This document shows positions 23,303 through 24,469 of a stretch of 24,469 nt of DNA, piece after piece (positions within the stretch are counted from its first letter, which is position 1; each line of letters opens with the position of its first letter). A program made the position numbers and the translations under genes. Below the pieces are notes generated by a model. The model did not search any database. It had not been told where the DNA came from and saw only the letters and a program-made list of their open reading frames with translations. This stretch comes from SVEL01 sp045125245 (GTDB taxonomy: Bacteria; Bacillota; Clostridia; Lachnospirales; Lachnospiraceae): the NCBI GenBank assembly GCA_045125245.1, contig JBGVNF010000141.1, forward strand, positions 1 to 24,469, read 5' to 3'.

Positions 23303-24469
23303 ATGGTTAATAGACTTGATATGAAAAAGGTTGAGATGATATATGATAAGCTACCAGTATACGAAAGTTTAATTGACGATATGCAATTAGAGCATAATGA
23401 AAGCATACAATTTAGTAATTTGCCAATAATGAAAAGGAAAATCATGATTGAAAAACAAAGCAATTGTATTATGCCTGAATATTTTGTAGATTATATAAAT
23501 AATAATTTAAAGACAGTTAGAACATCTGGTTCAACGGGGCAGTATTTAGAAGTATATTGGAGAGATGAAGATTATGTAAGGTCTATGGCAGAATTATGGA
23601 TATTAAGAGCAAAACTTTACGGGATATATCCACATAATAGGTTGTTTTTCTTTTTTACGGGAAATGAACAGGGTGATGAATATATAAAAAGAAATAATGA
23701 AATCGGCGTATGTAAATCATTACTTAAGGAAAGTGAACTTAAACGTGTGTATGATATTATGATGGAATGGAATCCAGAGTGGATGCTTTTGCAACCGAGT
23801 ACAGCGGTGATTTTTTGTGGATACATAAAAAGACATAGATTAGAGCCACCTAAGGCACTGAAGTATGTGGAATTTAGTGGAGAAATTCTTACGGATGAAA
23901 TAAGAGAAATGACACGGGATGTACTAGGTTGTGTTGTGGCTAATCAGTATGGATGTAATGAAGTAAATTCTATTGCGTATGAGTGTCCAAATGGTAATAT
24001 GCACATATTGAATAATAATGTGTTTGTTGAGATAGTCGATGAGTATGGAAATGTTACCTGTGATAGCTCAGATTGTACAGAGAATAGTGATGAGGAAGGT
24101 AAGATAGTTATTACTTCATTACAAAATAGAGTAATGCCTTTTATTAGATATGATGTTGGAGACAGGGGAAGAATAAGGAATAATAATTGTAAATGTGGTT
24201 GTAAAGGTAAAATATTGGAACTATCATCAGGCCGTAATAATGATTATGTCTATTTTAGTGATGGTGAATATACAAGCTCATATTTATTTGTAAATATCTT
24301 TGATATAGTTAATTTAAATACAGATGGTGCTATTATTCAATATTATGTGGAACAAATAGGCTATGATGAATTTAACATAATGTTGTGTATAGACGATGAA
24401 TTTGAAGAAGATGAGATAATAGATATTTTTTATGAATGTATAGAAAATAGACAAATAAAAAATGCAAAA
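23303..24469 (+). CDS. PaaK/CapK-like adenylate-forming enzyme (partial, runs off the window)
   Basis: 389 codons are visible with no stop. The sequence resembles the phenylacetate-CoA ligase / coenzyme F390 synthetase / CapK branch of AMP-binding enzymes. It has the phosphate-binding loop RTSGSTGQYLEVYW, the adenine-side motif ANQYGCNEVNS, and IRYDVGDRGRI with the ribose-binding Asp. A CKCGCKG cluster then leads to the C-terminal part, as in this branch. Such enzymes activate a carboxylate with ATP, sometimes for transfer to a sugar or peptide. The ATG at 23303 is preferred (AGGAG 11 bases upstream); an in-frame ATG at 23279 has no ribosome site. The substrate is unknown. Confidence 0.8.
   Translation, partial: MVNRLDMKKVEMIYDKLPVYESLIDDMQLEHNESIQFSNLPIMKRKIMIEKQSNCIMPEYFVDYINNNLKTVRTSGSTGQYLEVYWRDEDYVRSMAELWILRAKLYGIYPHNRLFFFFTGNEQGDEYIKRNNEIGVCKSLLKESELKRVYDIMMEWNPEWMLLQPSTAVIFCGYIKRHRLEPPKALKYVEFSGEILTDEIREMTRDVLGCVVANQYGCNEVNSIAYECPNGNMHILNNNVFVEIVDEYGNVTCDSSDCTENSDEEGKIVITSLQNRVMPFIRYDVGDRGRIRNNNCKCGCKGKILELSSGRNNDYVYFSDGEYTSSYLFVNIFDIVNLNTDGAIIQYYVEQIGYDEFNIMLCIDDEFEEDEIIDIFYECIENRQIKNAK

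Overview
The window comes from an AT-rich, Gram-positive, Clostridia-like (probably Lachnospiraceae-type) chromosome. The evidence is a strongly A/T-biased base composition, AAGGAGG-type ribosome sites, sigma-A promoters, a gatCAB operon, a clostridial-type AgrD peptide precursor and Sec or lipoprotein signals with short Lys-rich N termini. Everything here is read by eye; no database search was possible.

Layout. (1) Positions 1-1015 hold the 3' end of a 23S rRNA gene, six tRNA genes (Asp, Val, Thr, Tyr, initiator Met, Phe), a rearranged partial copy of the tRNA-Thr gene, and a terminator. No 5S gene is seen after the 23S. (2) Positions 1030-5620 hold an ABC exporter, an XRE regulator divergent from a leucine-rich-repeat lipoprotein with a palindromic operator over the promoter, and a ParE/RelE-Phd/YefM toxin-antitoxin pair on the minus strand. 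(3) Positions 5645-9066 hold the housekeeping operon gatC-gatA-gatB. (4) Positions 9080-10085 hold a structured, terminated leader RNA and a broken GNAT acetyltransferase gene. (5) Positions 10090-23120 hold a quorum-sensing-linked accessory island. (6) A truncated PaaK/CapK-like adenylate-forming enzyme runs off the end of the window.

The island is the main result. An AgrB-like protease, a LytTR response regulator and an AgrC-like GHKL kinase form one operon. A 50-residue AgrD-like precursor, easily missed because it is so short, lies about 7.4 kb downstream of agrB. Between them is an operon of a dGTPase-like HD protein with a long N-terminal extension, a HamA (DUF1837) nuclease-like protein and a HamB-like superfamily 2 helicase, that is, a Hachiman-type anti-phage module with a dGTPase added. 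After agrD comes a secreted calcium-repeat/YD-repeat (RHS) protein whose C terminus looks like a caspase-fold cysteine protease. Two tandem paralogous membrane-anchored proteins follow it and are candidate immunity factors.

Three near-identical promoter cassettes tie these together. They precede the agrB operon, the dGTPase-hamA-hamB operon and agrD-RHS. Each has two direct repeats of (C/T)GGACA(T/C) exactly 21 bp apart, then TTAACA as the -35 box and, in two of the three, a GATAAY -10 box 17 bp further on. The 21-bp period and the position just upstream of -35 are the hallmark of LytTR (AgrA-type) activator sites. The inferred model is a cell-density circuit that induces itself, an anti-phage operon and a contact or secreted toxin together.
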